Source: Haematobia irritans (taxonomy: Eukaryota; Arthropoda; Insecta; Diptera; Muscidae). From it: 64,000 bases of DNA. The stretch is taken from the NCBI RefSeq assembly GCF_050003625.1, contig NC_134398.1:73213635-73277634 (forward strand), written 5' to 3'. This document shows, piece by piece, positions 44,611 to 54,545 of this stretch; within the stretch, counting starts at the first letter, position 1; each line of letters opens with the position of its first letter. The notes under the pieces are model-generated. The model was not told the origin of the DNA, did no database searches, and saw only the letters and a list, made by a program, of their open reading frames with translations. The position numbers were made by a program, and so were the translations under genes.

Positions 44611-46426
44611 TTATTAATTGGCATCGTTTCGGATTACATTTACATACTCATGTCCTAGGAGGAAAGTACTTCTCCCCAGGCATACTTTCGGCCATAAAAT
44701 AAGTAGTGCATTTAAAGCATATAATCACCTAATATGTAATGACTTATTCGTAGATACACCAAAGCTTGCAAAATAGCCACTTATAGTCTCAGGCAACCAA
44801 ATCTCGAAAATATTGATTTCTATCGCCGATTACAATGGATCAAAATATGGCGAGTGGTGCTGTAATAGGAGAACTACTGAATAGAAATAGAATATTGTAT
44901 AAATAAACAAAAAATCTAAAAAATAATCTAAATACGATTACACTCAAATTAATGTCACACTTAAAATAGAAATAAATGTAGGTTGTTTAAGGGAGTTGGA
45001 TTCGTGAATTACGTTATAATATATCCAATAGCCAATTCACATAAGGTTCGAAATCTACTAAAAGTGGATTTTAAGTCTCTTTTTTATAAGGCAAATGGCA
45101 TTTGATTTATTTATTTATTATAAATTATAAATTACAGTACTAGCTGGTATTTGGCAATACAAATGATTTGAAATTATTATTAGAATTATACTTAGTATTA
45201 ATATAAATTTTAATATAATTTTAAGATTTTAAATAACACTAGCCAACAACCATTTTGTGAATTGTTTCTAGCATATTTTTTCTTATTGATTATGACCTAC
45301 TGAACACGAAATGATTTTTAATTTTTGGAGGTACACCTACAATTTTGAGCATATCTTTCGTTTTCTTTGACCTTTTTGATCCTAATACTACTCAAATTAA
45401 AGAAAATTGAGCCGTCTACAACTCATTCTCAGTTAAGTAGTTTGGATGTTAGCGGCTTAAAAAGGTAAAAAAACGGCGTTTTTTAAGTAAAAATGTGGCA
45501 AAAAAAACATATAAAAATTCATATAAAATATAAAAAAATTTCTAACGGCATTATAAGTCCGCTATTTGTTGTCAGATTTTGTTAAGTAAGGGCTTAATTT
45601 CTTTGTAAAGATTCCAGCTACACGTAAAAAAAAACAAAAAATTGCCGTTAGAAATTTTTTTATATTTTATATGAATTTTTATATGTTTTTTTTGCCACAT
45701 TTTTACTTAAAAAACGCCGTTTTTTACCTTTTTAAGCCGCTAACATCCAAACTACTTAACCGATTTGAAAATTTTCTGAGAATGAGTTGTAGACGGCTCA
45801 ATTTTCTTTAATTTGAGTAGTATTAGGATCAAAAAGGTCAAAGAAAACGAAAGATATGCTCAAAATTGTAGGTGTACCTCCAAAAATTAAAAAAAAAATT
45901 ATATCTCGAAAACCAATCGACAGAAAATTTTTTAAAAATCATTTTCGTGTTTAGTAGGTCATAATCAATAAGAAAAAATATGCTAGAAACAATTCACAGA
46001 GAAAAGTTTGTGATTTGTTGCCTAGTGTAATTGAACATAACAAAAAAATTTGAAATTTAGTTTAAGCGCATTTTGGATTATTATCATATTATGTTTATTT
46101 AAAACATAATATGATAATGTCATTAAACACAATTATTATGAAATACTTGTGATAAAAAATTCTTAACGGAAAAATCTTCAGAATTACCGTTACATTACAT
46201 ATTCTTTTTGATTTTTTATGTAAGTGCTCGATTATGTGAATACTTATATTAACTACAACTGCCTAAAAATTTGAGAATAGCAATTCGAAAATTACCGAGA
46301 AGTATTTATTTTTGTCATTACAAGTTAGTCATTATAACTCGCCGCAATGTAATGCAACGTGTAATGACAGCTTTACTCCTGGTAATGTCAATTGTAATGA
46401 GATGTGGTTACCTAGTTTTTGCTGGG
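44547..46426. mobile_element. Non-autonomous DNA transposon with CCCAGC ends, 1.88 kb
   Basis: Both ends read CCCAGCAAAAACT inward (13 bp perfect) and are flanked by AT (44545-44546, 46427-46428). The interrupted LINE-R frame (IML-Y-GVVVWW) can be rejoined only if one AT is removed, which fixes the ends and the 2-bp duplication. Subterminal CATTAC/GTAATG words recur on both sides. There is no transposase. An AT duplication with these ends does not match a superfamily I know well. Confidence 0.75.
45237..46027. mobile_element. Foldback element with CACTAG ends and arms of about 330 bp
   Basis: Ends CACTAGCCAACAA and, inverted, CACTAGGCAACAA, flanked by TAA on both sides. The left half (to about 45550) returns inverted from about 45640 almost in full, e.g. 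TGGATGTTAGCGGCTTAAAA and GGTCATAATCAATAAG, leaving a spacer of about 90 bp. CACTA-type ends with a 3-bp duplication suggest a CACTA relative; no coding sequence. It lies inside the CCCAGC element. Confidence 0.75.
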
Positions 46427-46500
46427 ATATAGCATTATAGGTCTAACCACTGCCGTGTATAGCCAATGTACAATTTTTGGTTTTAGTCCCCACTTTTTCC

Positions 46501-47583
46501 CTATTGCCTTTTGGCAGTAGAAGCCTCCTCACGCATACGGTATCTATCCATGTCTTCAACTTTGGTATCTCCCTCGACTTCGCAAGAGGATCCGCTTACT
46601 TCTGATTCAGACAGAGGCTTGTCCATTTCTGAATCCTTTAGCTGATCGTTTTTATACACCTTCATTTGGATATAATGAAAGCCATAACATACACGGCCCT
46701 GGGACTTTGCTAGATGTGGCAAAGACTGAGTGTTCAATATAAACACTGCATGCCGTCTTGGCCCATCCACTTCATCCAAACGGCCAACCTTCCAATCAGC
46801 TGTTGGAAGATCTGGATTGCATTGTTTCAGTCTATTTAAAATAGATTCAGGGTCAGGAGGGTTTGCAGGTATCCACGCATGTGCTCTTGGTCTAGCCGGT
46901 ATGTCTTTCTTCTCGACTATCTCTAGAGCAGCTCCTTCCCAAACTTCACCAATTAGTATCAGAGCAGCTTTAAAACATTCTATAGACCTCTGGTCCTCAA
47001 ATGCGACTAGCTTAAATCGTCCTTGATACCAACCAGCCTCTTGGTGTCGAGGATCTGGGCCGGGAAACTTTTCCAGCACCTGTGAGTAGACGCCAGACAA
47101 AGCATTCTCAATTTCCCCCCATTTTTGCTTTGGAACCATACCGTCCAATGCTCCTTTATTTATGATAGCCATCACAAGGCTGTCTTTAGCAACTGAGGCA
47201 AACGATCGTTGATCCCTTTTGGAGGATGGCAGCTCATCCGGTGATCGTTCCCTTTTTCCAGCCTCAAGAATTCCTTGAGCCCATTTTAAGGAATCGCTTT
47301 GTTTAGCCGACAACGTGCTTGGGTCGACTGATCCTAATTTCTTTAGGATAAACAAAGCATTTCTGCGTTCCTTGAATCTCTTTCGTGAGGGATTACCTCC
47401 TTTTGATGCCGTTACCTTGTAAAAGGTTCGACTTGTTAAATTGTCGCCACCTGTCGACCCATCTACAGGTCGACTAATTGGGCCTAACTCTTGGTCATTG
47501 CCCAAATTTATAACTCCAGTCGATACCCGTCCACTGGGCCCTGAAGTTAGCAACCCAGTGGATGTCTTTGAATTTCTCTGCAT
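46501..47583 (-). CDS. LINE-R ORF1 protein (360 aa)
   Basis: An uninterrupted frame starts at the ATG in CCACCATGCAG, the same context as in the copy at 39.6 kb. The N-terminal third is polar and basic; the middle has SDSLKWAQGILEAGKRERSP and SKRDQRSFASVA. The C-terminal half (WYQGRFKLVAFEDQ, FKAALILIGEVWEGAALEIV, ARPRAHAWIP, GRLDEV, FHYIQMKVYKND) resembles the DUF4780-type RNA-binding-like domain found in ORF1 of some insect LINEs (recall). No zinc knuckles. It should bind the element RNA. It is the only undamaged gene of LINE-R here. Confidence 0.8.
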   Translation of the reverse strand: MQRNSKTSTGLLTSGPSGRVSTGVINLGNDQELGPISRPVDGSTGGDNLTSRTFYKVTASKGGNPSRKRFKERRNALFILKKLGSVDPSTLSAKQSDSLKWAQGILEAGKRERSPDELPSSKRDQRSFASVAKDSLVMAIINKGALDGMVPKQKWGEIENALSGVYSQVLEKFPGPDPRHQEAGWYQGRFKLVAFEDQRSIECFKAALILIGEVWEGAALEIVEKKDIPARPRAHAWIPANPPDPESILNRLKQCNPDLPTADWKVGRLDEVDGPRRHAVFILNTQSLPHLAKSQGRVCYGFHYIQMKVYKNDQLKDSEMDKPLSESEVSGSSCEVEGDTKVEDMDRYRMREEASTAKRQ

Positions 47584-47696
47584 GGTGGCCTAATATCCCA
47601 CCACACTTGAAATTCGTAGTAGGTACTTATTACGATGATTTTATCCGCTATTAAAAAACACGTCCGTTCCGTTCGACGGTTGAATAATAATAAATT

Positions 47697-47789
47697 AATT
47701 GGCGCACCTAATGCTCAGGATAAATTAATGGGCGCCCCTAATGCTCATATTGATAATATCCAACCCGCGGGCATTGAACATACTGCCCA
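47697..47789 (+). pseudogene. Jk-C ORF1 fragment on the far side of LINE-R
   Basis: It reads KLIGAPNAQDKLMGAPNAHI and on to GIEHTAQ, matching the copy at 60.3-60.4 kb except for a 30-bp tandem duplication of the GAPNA part. Similarity ends at about 47789, and the 5' UTR of Jk-A follows. Confidence 0.75.
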
Positions 47790-48297
47790 AATGTGTGTTC
47801 TCAGTGAAGTGAAAAATAAAAAATATTGAAACGACGGTGACAACTCAGTGTAGTGCAAGAACTATTAACTGCTGTTTTGCCGACGGCTTTTTGACTTGGC
47901 GAATTTTGTGCTTTGCCGACGGCTTTTGTTCTTTGGGCACTAGTTTGAAGCAAAATTTAATCTCGAAAGTGATAATTTGAAACAGAGAAAGTAATCTCTG
48001 AAATCGTGGCATGTTGTGATTGCTACTTGCATTTTTGAGAGGCGATAGTAGTCTTCGAAAAATTGCTGAAATTTCATTCTTACTTGGAAAAGTGAGAATT
48101 GCATCGTAGGCAGCAATATATTCAAATTGAATAGAACGAAGAAATTGAACAAAGAAGTTAGAGAGTGCAGCGGTGGACGTGAGGAAGCCGTTGCACTGGC
48201 CGCATTTGGACCTTATGCCGATGGCGAATCGACTGAAAATCAATCTTAAAGCCGGAAAATCAATTTGAATTATTATAATTATTATAATAATCTCGAA

Positions 48298-48424
48298 ATG
48301 GACATAGAAAAAGAAATTGAACTGGAAATGGCAGCAAAGGACAATATGGAGCTATCCCTAACTACTGATGGCTCTGATGTTGGCCTTTCTTCTGAGGCCA
48401 AGAAGGAGAGGCGTAAGAATAGAA
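48298..48424 (+). pseudogene. Jk-A ORF1, first part
   Basis: The start is the ATG at 48298 (MDIEKEIELE); the frame upstream of it is a Tyr/Asn run from AT repeats. It holds TTDGSDVG and a basic patch KKERRKNRK, the counterpart of GKKKRRKK in Jk-B. The HINE-like element breaks the frame within an AAAA run. Confidence 0.85.
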
Positions 48425-49734
48425 AACAAGTATATACGGCCGTAAGTTCGGCCAGGCCGAATCTTATGTACCCTCCACCATGGATTGCGTAGGAACTTCT
48501 ACTAAAGGCTGTCTTTCTATAGAAATGAAATTTTGACAAAACTTTCTATAGTAATAAAATTTGACAATTTTTACATGGCTGTTAGGGGCCATATACTAAC
48601 GAAATGTACCAAATTCCAACCGCATCGGATGACTTTTGCTCCTCCAAGAGGCTCCGGAGGTCAAATCTGGGGATCGGTTTATATGGGAGCTATATATAAT
48701 TATGGACCGATATCGACCAATTTTTGCATGGTTGTTAGAGACCATATACTAACACCACGTACTAAATTTCAATTGGATCGGATGAATTTTGCTCATCCAA
48801 GAGGCTCCAGAGTTCAAATCTGGGGATCGGTTTATATGGGAGCTATATATAATTATGGACCGATATGGACCAATTTTTGCATGCTTGTTAGATACCGTAT
48901 ACTAACATCAGGTACCCAATTTCAAACGGATCGGATGAATTTTACCCCTCCAAGAGGTTCCGGAGGTCAAATCTGGGGATCGGTTTATATGGGAGCTATA
49001 TATAATTATGGACCGATATGGACCAGTTTTTGCATTGTTGTTAGGGACCATATACTAACACCACGTACCAAATTTCAATCGGGTAGGATGAAGTTTGCTC
49101 CTACAAGAGGCTCCGGAGGTCAAATCTGGGGATCGGTTTATATGGGAGCTATATATATTTATGGACCGATATGGACCAATTTTTGCATGGTTGTTAGAGA
49201 CCGTATACTAACATCAGGTACCAAATTTCAACCGGATCGGATGAATTTTGCCCCTCCAAGAGGCTCCGGAGGTAAAATCTGGGGATCGGTTTATATGGGG
49301 GCTATATATAATTATGGACCGATATGGACCAATTTTGGCATGGTTGTTAGAGACCGTATACTTAGACCACGTACCAAATTTCAACCGGATCGGAGGAATT
49401 TTGCTGCTCCGGAAGGCTCCGCAAGCCAAATTTGGGGATCGGTTTATATGGGGGCTATACGTAAACGTGGCCCGATATGGCCCATTTTCAATACCATCCG
49501 ACCTACATCAATAACAACTACTTGTGCCAAGTTTCAAGTCGATAGCTAGTTTCGTTCGGAAGTTAGCGTGATTTCCACAGACGGACGGACAGCCGGACAT
49601 GCTTAGATCGACTCAGAATTTCACCACGACCCAGAATATATATACTTTATGGGGTCTTAGAGCAATATTTCGATGTGTTACAAACGGAATGACAAAGTTA
49701 ATATACCCCCATCCTATGGTGGAGGGTATAAAAA
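48425..49734 (+). mobile_element. HINE-like repeat, copy 4, in Jk-A ORF1
   Basis: Head ACAAGTATATACGGCCG and end GGTGGAGGGTATAAAA. Only about two 29-bp units, but at least six 153-bp units whose period I measured as exactly 153 at 48671, 48824, 48977, 49130, 49283 and 49436. Joining the flanks restores the reading frame of the host ORF1 with no target duplication, apart from A residues that could belong to either side, so it inserted between two A's (T-T on the other strand). A 338-aa frame (48533-49549) runs through the array because 153 is divisible by three. Confidence 0.9.
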
Positions 49735-51285
49735 GGTGATAGAAGCGCAGATTCTGATAGCGCTTATAATAACTTAAAATTGAAGCTGGCTAATGAGAAA
49801 TTAGCAAATGATTTACAATCGGCTCAGGCTGATACTGCTAAGTTCAGCGCAATAATTGAGGAGCAAAGACAGCAAATTAATACGTTAACTTATACTATTC
49901 AAAAGTTAACCAGCGAGATTGAGAAATTAAGAAATTCTATCACTGGGGGAATTTCTGAATTACCAGCTGCTCGGGTAGCCGAAAACCCGGGTATGGCGAT
50001 TTTAGATGAAGACGAAGGCATAACTGATGAAGTCATGATGGATGATGATTGGAGGACTGTGCCGTCAAGATCCAAGAAGAAGACTGGTACGAGTGAAAAA
50101 CCAATTTCTAATTCAAAGGAGGTTAATAGTTCCAAGGGGGCCATACCCAAAAACAACAATACGAAGACCAAAGCTATTGAAGAAGTGGTGAACAACAATG
50201 AAGAGCCGAAACCGAATTCTGGACGATTTCTTCCCGCAATAACATTGTACAATGTCGGAGTGAGAGAGATTGTAAATTTACTTCAAAGATTCCTGAAAAA
50301 AGAAGACTTCAACATACGCATGGCAGGTAAGTCCACCTTATCAATTAGGGTCCGAGGTCTCGAAAATTTTGAAAAGACCAAAAATACATTTAGAGAACGG
50401 GGTTATCAGATGCACACCCATACGCCTAAGGAGATTCTCCCATACTCGATCCTGATTGTAGGCTTGTCTAATGAATTTACCAAGCAGGAGGTTAAGGATT
50501 TCTTTAGTACTTTGAAATTTAAGGTGATATTTTTGGATGCCACTAATATTTCGGAAAACATGTGGGTTGTTCGTCTAGGCAGGGACACGGAGATTGAGGA
50601 AATTTATAAAATTGATTTAATGCTTAGTTGTAAAGTGGAATTTCGTAAGAACAAAGGTCGCGATATCACACAATGTTTTAATTGCCAGAGATTTTCTCAT
50701 GTTTCATCTAAGTGTACTATGGCGTACAGATGCGTTAAATGTGCTGGGTCACATTGCCCAGGTAAGTGTACTTTGCCACCAAAGGAGTCGGTGAGCGATT
50801 TAGCGGCGGACGAACGAGCCATTAGATGTGCTAATTGCGACTTATTTAGACATGTTGCGAGTTCGCGTAATTGCCCCAAAAGAGTTGCGTTACTAACAAA
50901 GCTGGCGGAAAAGAAACAGGAGTCCAGGGATAGAGCTATGGCGCGTTCTAACAGATTATCCCATGTCGCGGCTGGTGTATCATATGCTTCGGCGGCTCGT
51001 TCGAGATTCGGGCCGGCTCCGGTGTACCAAGATAGGCAGTTGAATGATGTGTTGCCAATGGAACGGAACACTTTTGTGCCCTATAGGAGCGCTACGGTGG
51101 TTAATGAGGAAGCCAGACGTCGTGGGAAAACCATTGCCGATTCTTGCATGGAGTACTTTGGCAAGGATATAATGTCCGTTATGGCAGATATTAGAGAGTT
51201 TGGCCCAGAATTTAGACGACTGGAGAATGGGGGTAATGGCCCTAGTGCGATATTGGGACTACTTATGCACATTCAAGGTTTTTAA
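49735..51285 (+). CDS. Jk-A ORF1 (Gag-like), main part
   Basis: The frame continues from the HINE junction. It has an acidic serine stretch (GDRSADSDSA), a coiled coil (about 49.78-49.93 kb: leucine-rich KLANEKLANDLQ to IEKLRNSI), a low-complexity linker, a PRE_C2HC-like region (about 50.23-50.65 kb, YSILIVGLSNEFTKQEV) and zinc knuckles CFNCQRFSHVSSKC, CVKCAGSHCPGKC and CANCDLFRHVASSRNC. The C-terminal block YFGKDIMSVMADIREFGPEF and LLMHIQGF is conserved with Jk-B. It would package element RNA. It ends at TAA 51283-51285, which overlaps the ORF2 start. The frame is intact apart from the HINE insertion. Confidence 0.9.
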   Translation, partial: GDRSADSDSAYNNLKLKLANEKLANDLQSAQADTAKFSAIIEEQRQQINTLTYTIQKLTSEIEKLRNSITGGISELPAARVAENPGMAILDEDEGITDEVMMDDDWRTVPSRSKKKTGTSEKPISNSKEVNSSKGAIPKNNNTKTKAIEEVVNNNEEPKPNSGRFLPAITLYNVGVREIVNLLQRFLKKEDFNIRMAGKSTLSIRVRGLENFEKTKNTFRERGYQMHTHTPKEILPYSILIVGLSNEFTKQEVKDFFSTLKFKVIFLDATNISENMWVVRLGRDTEIEEIYKIDLMLSCKVEFRKNKGRDITQCFNCQRFSHVSSKCTMAYRCVKCAGSHCPGKCTLPPKESVSDLAADERAIRCANCDLFRHVASSRNCPKRVALLTKLAEKKQESRDRAMARSNRLSHVAAGVSYASAARSRFGPAPVYQDRQLNDVLPMERNTFVPYRSATVVNEEARRRGKTIADSCMEYFGKDIMSVMADIREFGPEFRRLENGGNGPSAILGLLMHIQGF

Positions 51286-51287
51286 TG
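51283..51287 (+). promoter_or_regulatory. TAATG stop/start overlap between Jk-A ORF1 and ORF2
   Basis: The TAA of ORF1 and the ATG of ORF2 share one A. In SART1 a UAAUG of this kind drives ORF2 translation by termination-reinitiation; the same mechanism is inferred here. Confidence 0.6.
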
Positions 51288-54192
51288 TTGAATGTTATAT
51301 TTATTAATGTGAATTCGCTAGTTTCGTTACATAGGCGCCACTCTTTTGAAATTTTTGTTAGGGATATTAAACCGGATGTGTTGTTGGTAGCGGAGCATAA
51401 GTTATGTACATGTTTTCTCTCTCGGTGGGTACAAAATGTACAGACAGGATAGACAGAATGGTAGAGGGGGTGGGACGGCTGTGTTTGTGAGGGAAAATAG
51501 TAGGTCAGAGATGGTTTTTATTGAGACGGGTTTAATAGAGAGCTGTGCATGCAGGATTTGGAGGGGTGATGGGTCGTCTTTTTTGGGGGTTGCAATGTAT
51601 CTTCCTCCTAGCGCTACTTTTAGATCTTCGGATTTGGATAGCCTTGTGGCTTTGTGTTCGGTTAATGATATAGTGATTGGTTGTGATTTGAACGCTAAAC
51701 ACCCGAAATGGGGAGATGTTAGGACGGACAACAGGGGACAACAGCTGGGAAGGTTTATTGATGATAGTCCTGAATTGGATACGAGGCCAGCGGATGGACC
51801 TACGAGACCGAACGCTATGGGGGGGTCGTTTATTGATATGTTCCTCTGGACCCCTGGACTTGCTCCCACGACGAATGGACGTTTGAGGACTCATGATTTT
51901 GAATCGGACCATAGGGCATTACAATTTGTGACTGACGTTGGACGAATGCAGCCTAGTGAGTTACCGAGTTTTCTTGACTATGGTAGTATGGATACGCAGG
52001 TTTTTAGAGATCGCCTGACTAGTTGCTTAACTGACAATAGACTACCTGTGGACAGAAACATTTCTATTACTGAGGTGGACGATTACATTGACAGACTTTG
52101 TGGGGTGATTCGGGATTGTATCAGGGTTTCGACGCCTCGACGGACTTCTAAGGGGACAACTATAGGTGCCCTCCCGGCCCACGTTATTCGGTTTATTCGT
52201 GAGCGCAGGCGTTTACGTAGAATTTTGCACAAGTCGGGAGATCCTGAGAGACATGGGATTTTAAGGGCGGATATTAGGAATCTGGACAGAATTATTGAGG
52301 GGGCAATTCGTGTTCATGAGAGGGACCGGATCAGGGATAGACTACGGGGGATCAGGGTAAATGCCAGGACATATAGGAAGGTGAAGGAGGCTGCTGGTTT
52401 GGGGAGAAGGGAGCCTGTTGGGAATTTATTGGATCAGGATGGGGTACCTGCTGTGGTGGACGAGCGGAAGGCTGAGGTTTATGCTAGATTTCTTGAGGGG
52501 GTGCAGGTGTCTGATGGGGTGGATGTTTCCTTTAGAGAGATGGTGAATGATGCCATTTCTGATGTTTATGATAACTTGTCGCTGGTTGAGTTCTCAGAAT
52601 TGTTCAGGGCTGATGGTATGGATGTGATGGACAGGGACAGGTGGTGTGAATGTGGCTTTGTTGATGCCTTGGATGTGAGGGAGGCTTTGACCAGAAGGCC
52701 TCCTAAAAAGTCTTATGGTATAGACGAGATTCCGGACTTTGTGTTGAAAAAGGCCAACGAGGTGATTAGCACTCATCTCGCTGTTCTTTTTAATCATTGC
52801 CTGAATATCGGATATTTCCCCAGGGCTTGGAAGGAGGCCATCGTGGTCCCTGTTCCAAAGCCGGGTTCTGACCATAGTGCATGTGGGGGCTATAGGCCCA
52901 TTTCCCTTCTCCCGTCTCTTTGTAGATTATTTGAATTTTTTATTTTAGTCAAGATTCGTTCCAGGGTTGATGAAGTGGGCATCCTAAGAGATTGCCAATT
53001 CGGATTCCAATCTGATCTTGGTACCCAACATGCTCTCATGGCCTTTACTGACTTTGTCATTGGGGGCCTTGAGAGAAAATGGGGATCCATAGCGGTCGGA
53101 TTGGATTTCGCAAAGGCATTCGATTCGGTTTGGCACGCGGGCTTGTTGTATAAGTTGCAGTCATTTGGCTTTGATCGTCAGACATGTAGGATGGTGGCTG
53201 CCTTCTTGAGGGGAAGGGTATATAGGGTCAGGGTTGGAGACAAAATATCTGGACAGTATTCGGTTTTTAAAGGTGTTCCGCAAGGTTCGCTTTTAGGGTC
53301 GATGCTGTACAATATATTTGTCAGTGACATCCCTAACCCTGTTGATAGAGGGTTGCTGTTGACTTATGCTGACGATGTGATGATTGTGTTCTCGGGCCCA
53401 AGGGCTGCAACTGTATGCAGGAAGATAAATCAATACCTGGAAGTTCTTCGATAGTAGTTTGAGAGATGGGGATTGGGTCTTAATGTGTCCAAGTGTACTT
53501 CCATTGTCTTCACTGGGAAGCCGCTTATAGTATATCCGAATTTTAGGGGGTATTCGCCCAGATTGAAGATAGGAAATGAGATGATACAGGTCCGTGACTA
53601 TATTAAATACTTGGGTGTTGTATACGACTCTAGACTTGAATTTGGACGACATGTGCACGGGATATTGAGGAAGGCGAAAGGGGCTTATTTTGGATATAGT
53701 GCGATATTGCGTATGAGGGGTGGACTTCATAGGAGGATCAAGTTGATGGTGTACACGCAAATTATTAGGCCCATAGTGTCTTACGCCTTTTGCTCATGGT
53801 CTGGGATTTCGTCGAATTGTAAGGAGAAGATTCGTAGATGGGAGAGAATAGTGTTATCATCGTGTTTGGGCATTGGTTGTAGGCGTCTGCATGATGGATC
53901 GATTAGGAGACCCTCCTGTAGATTGATATATGACTCAATTGACTTTCCAAGGATCGATGTCTTCATGACTAGGATCGCCCTTAAGGAACTGGAAAAGAGT
54001 AGAGACCTCGATAACCCTATAATAAGGAATTTATTCTGCCATGCGTATGACGTTCAATTTGGCATAATGTCAAAACATTTAAGACCTGCTGGTCTAGATT
54101 TTCTTGAGGCAGCTGGACTGCTGTTTGTAAATAATGATAGAATAAGTGGATCTCTCAATCTCGACACGCTGGTATATAACACTGAACAATAG
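51285..54192 (+). pseudogene. Jk-A ORF2: APE endonuclease plus reverse transcriptase, disabled
   Basis: N-terminus MLNVIFINVNSL, then a frameshift near 51.40-51.42 kb, after EHKL. From 51436 the frame is open: endonuclease motifs CDLNAKH and ESDHRAL, pre-RT region, RT with KKSYGIDEIPDFVLKK, YRPISLLPSL, GLDFAKAFDSVWHAG, GVPQGSLLGSMLYNIFVSDI and YADDVMIV (53.37 kb). Two adjacent TAG codons at 53452-53457 replace the QY of the Jk-B counterpart, after which the same frame runs on (LNVSKC, YLGVVYDSRLEFGRHV, YTQIIRPIVSYAF) to 54192. No RNase H, as in Jockey. The two stops are simple substitutions in an otherwise conserved block. Confidence 0.92.
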
Positions 54193-54545
54193 AAAATCCT
54201 ACATATGTGTGTAATTGTAAATAATGTATATATTGTAAATAATTAGTTTTAAGTTTTTAGCTTTAAGTCTAGGTTGAGTTGTATATAGTACATTAATCAA
54301 TTTGAGAGAATTGCCTTTTTAAAATGGTCCTAATTTTTGTGGCGAACTATGTTAATGTTAATTTTATTTTTGTTCTTTTTCTATGAATTTGAGTGTGACT
54401 TAGTTACTACTCCTTTAAAATGAATTGGTAGACCCTGATAATTTCAGCTGGGTAAAATATTTTTATTGTTATTTTTAAGCTGTTTTGTAAAGTATGTAGA
54501 GATATATGGACAAATGAATAGCTATTTTTAAAAAGCAAAAAAAAA
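54193..54545 (+). other. Jk-A 3' UTR
   Basis: About 350 bp. It shares with the Jk-B 3' UTR a GTCCTAA.TTTTTG stretch and a GACCCTGATAA...GCTGGGTAA block (54431-54455), although the coding parts of the two are well diverged. It ends in A-rich sequence. Confidence 0.75.

Larger units (their letters stand above)
43284..47690 (-). mobile_element. LINE-R: RNase H-bearing non-LTR element inserted in Jk-C ORF1
   Basis: On the minus strand: 5' UTR, complete ORF1, the stub of an internally deleted ORF2 with RNase H, and a 3' end made of TAACC repeats (plus-strand GGTTAGGTTAGG at 43284). A 1.88-kb DNA transposon sits in ORF2. It differs from the Jockey-like elements in having RNase H and a different ORF1, so it belongs near the I/LOA-type clades; the exact clade is open. 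The target copies at its ends are not resolved, because a 30-bp tandem repeat lies at the right junction. Confidence 0.8.
47790..54545 (+). mobile_element. Jockey-like element Jk-A, nearly full length
   Basis: 5' UTR (47790-48297), ORF1 split by a HINE-like repeat, ORF2 overlapping ORF1 by one base, and a 3' UTR ending in an A-rich tail (AAAAAGCAAAAAAAAA) at 54545. The next element starts there. Without the HINE insert the element is about 5.4 kb. Lesions: the HINE insertion, one early frameshift and two adjacent in-frame TAG codons in ORF2. Confidence 0.88.
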
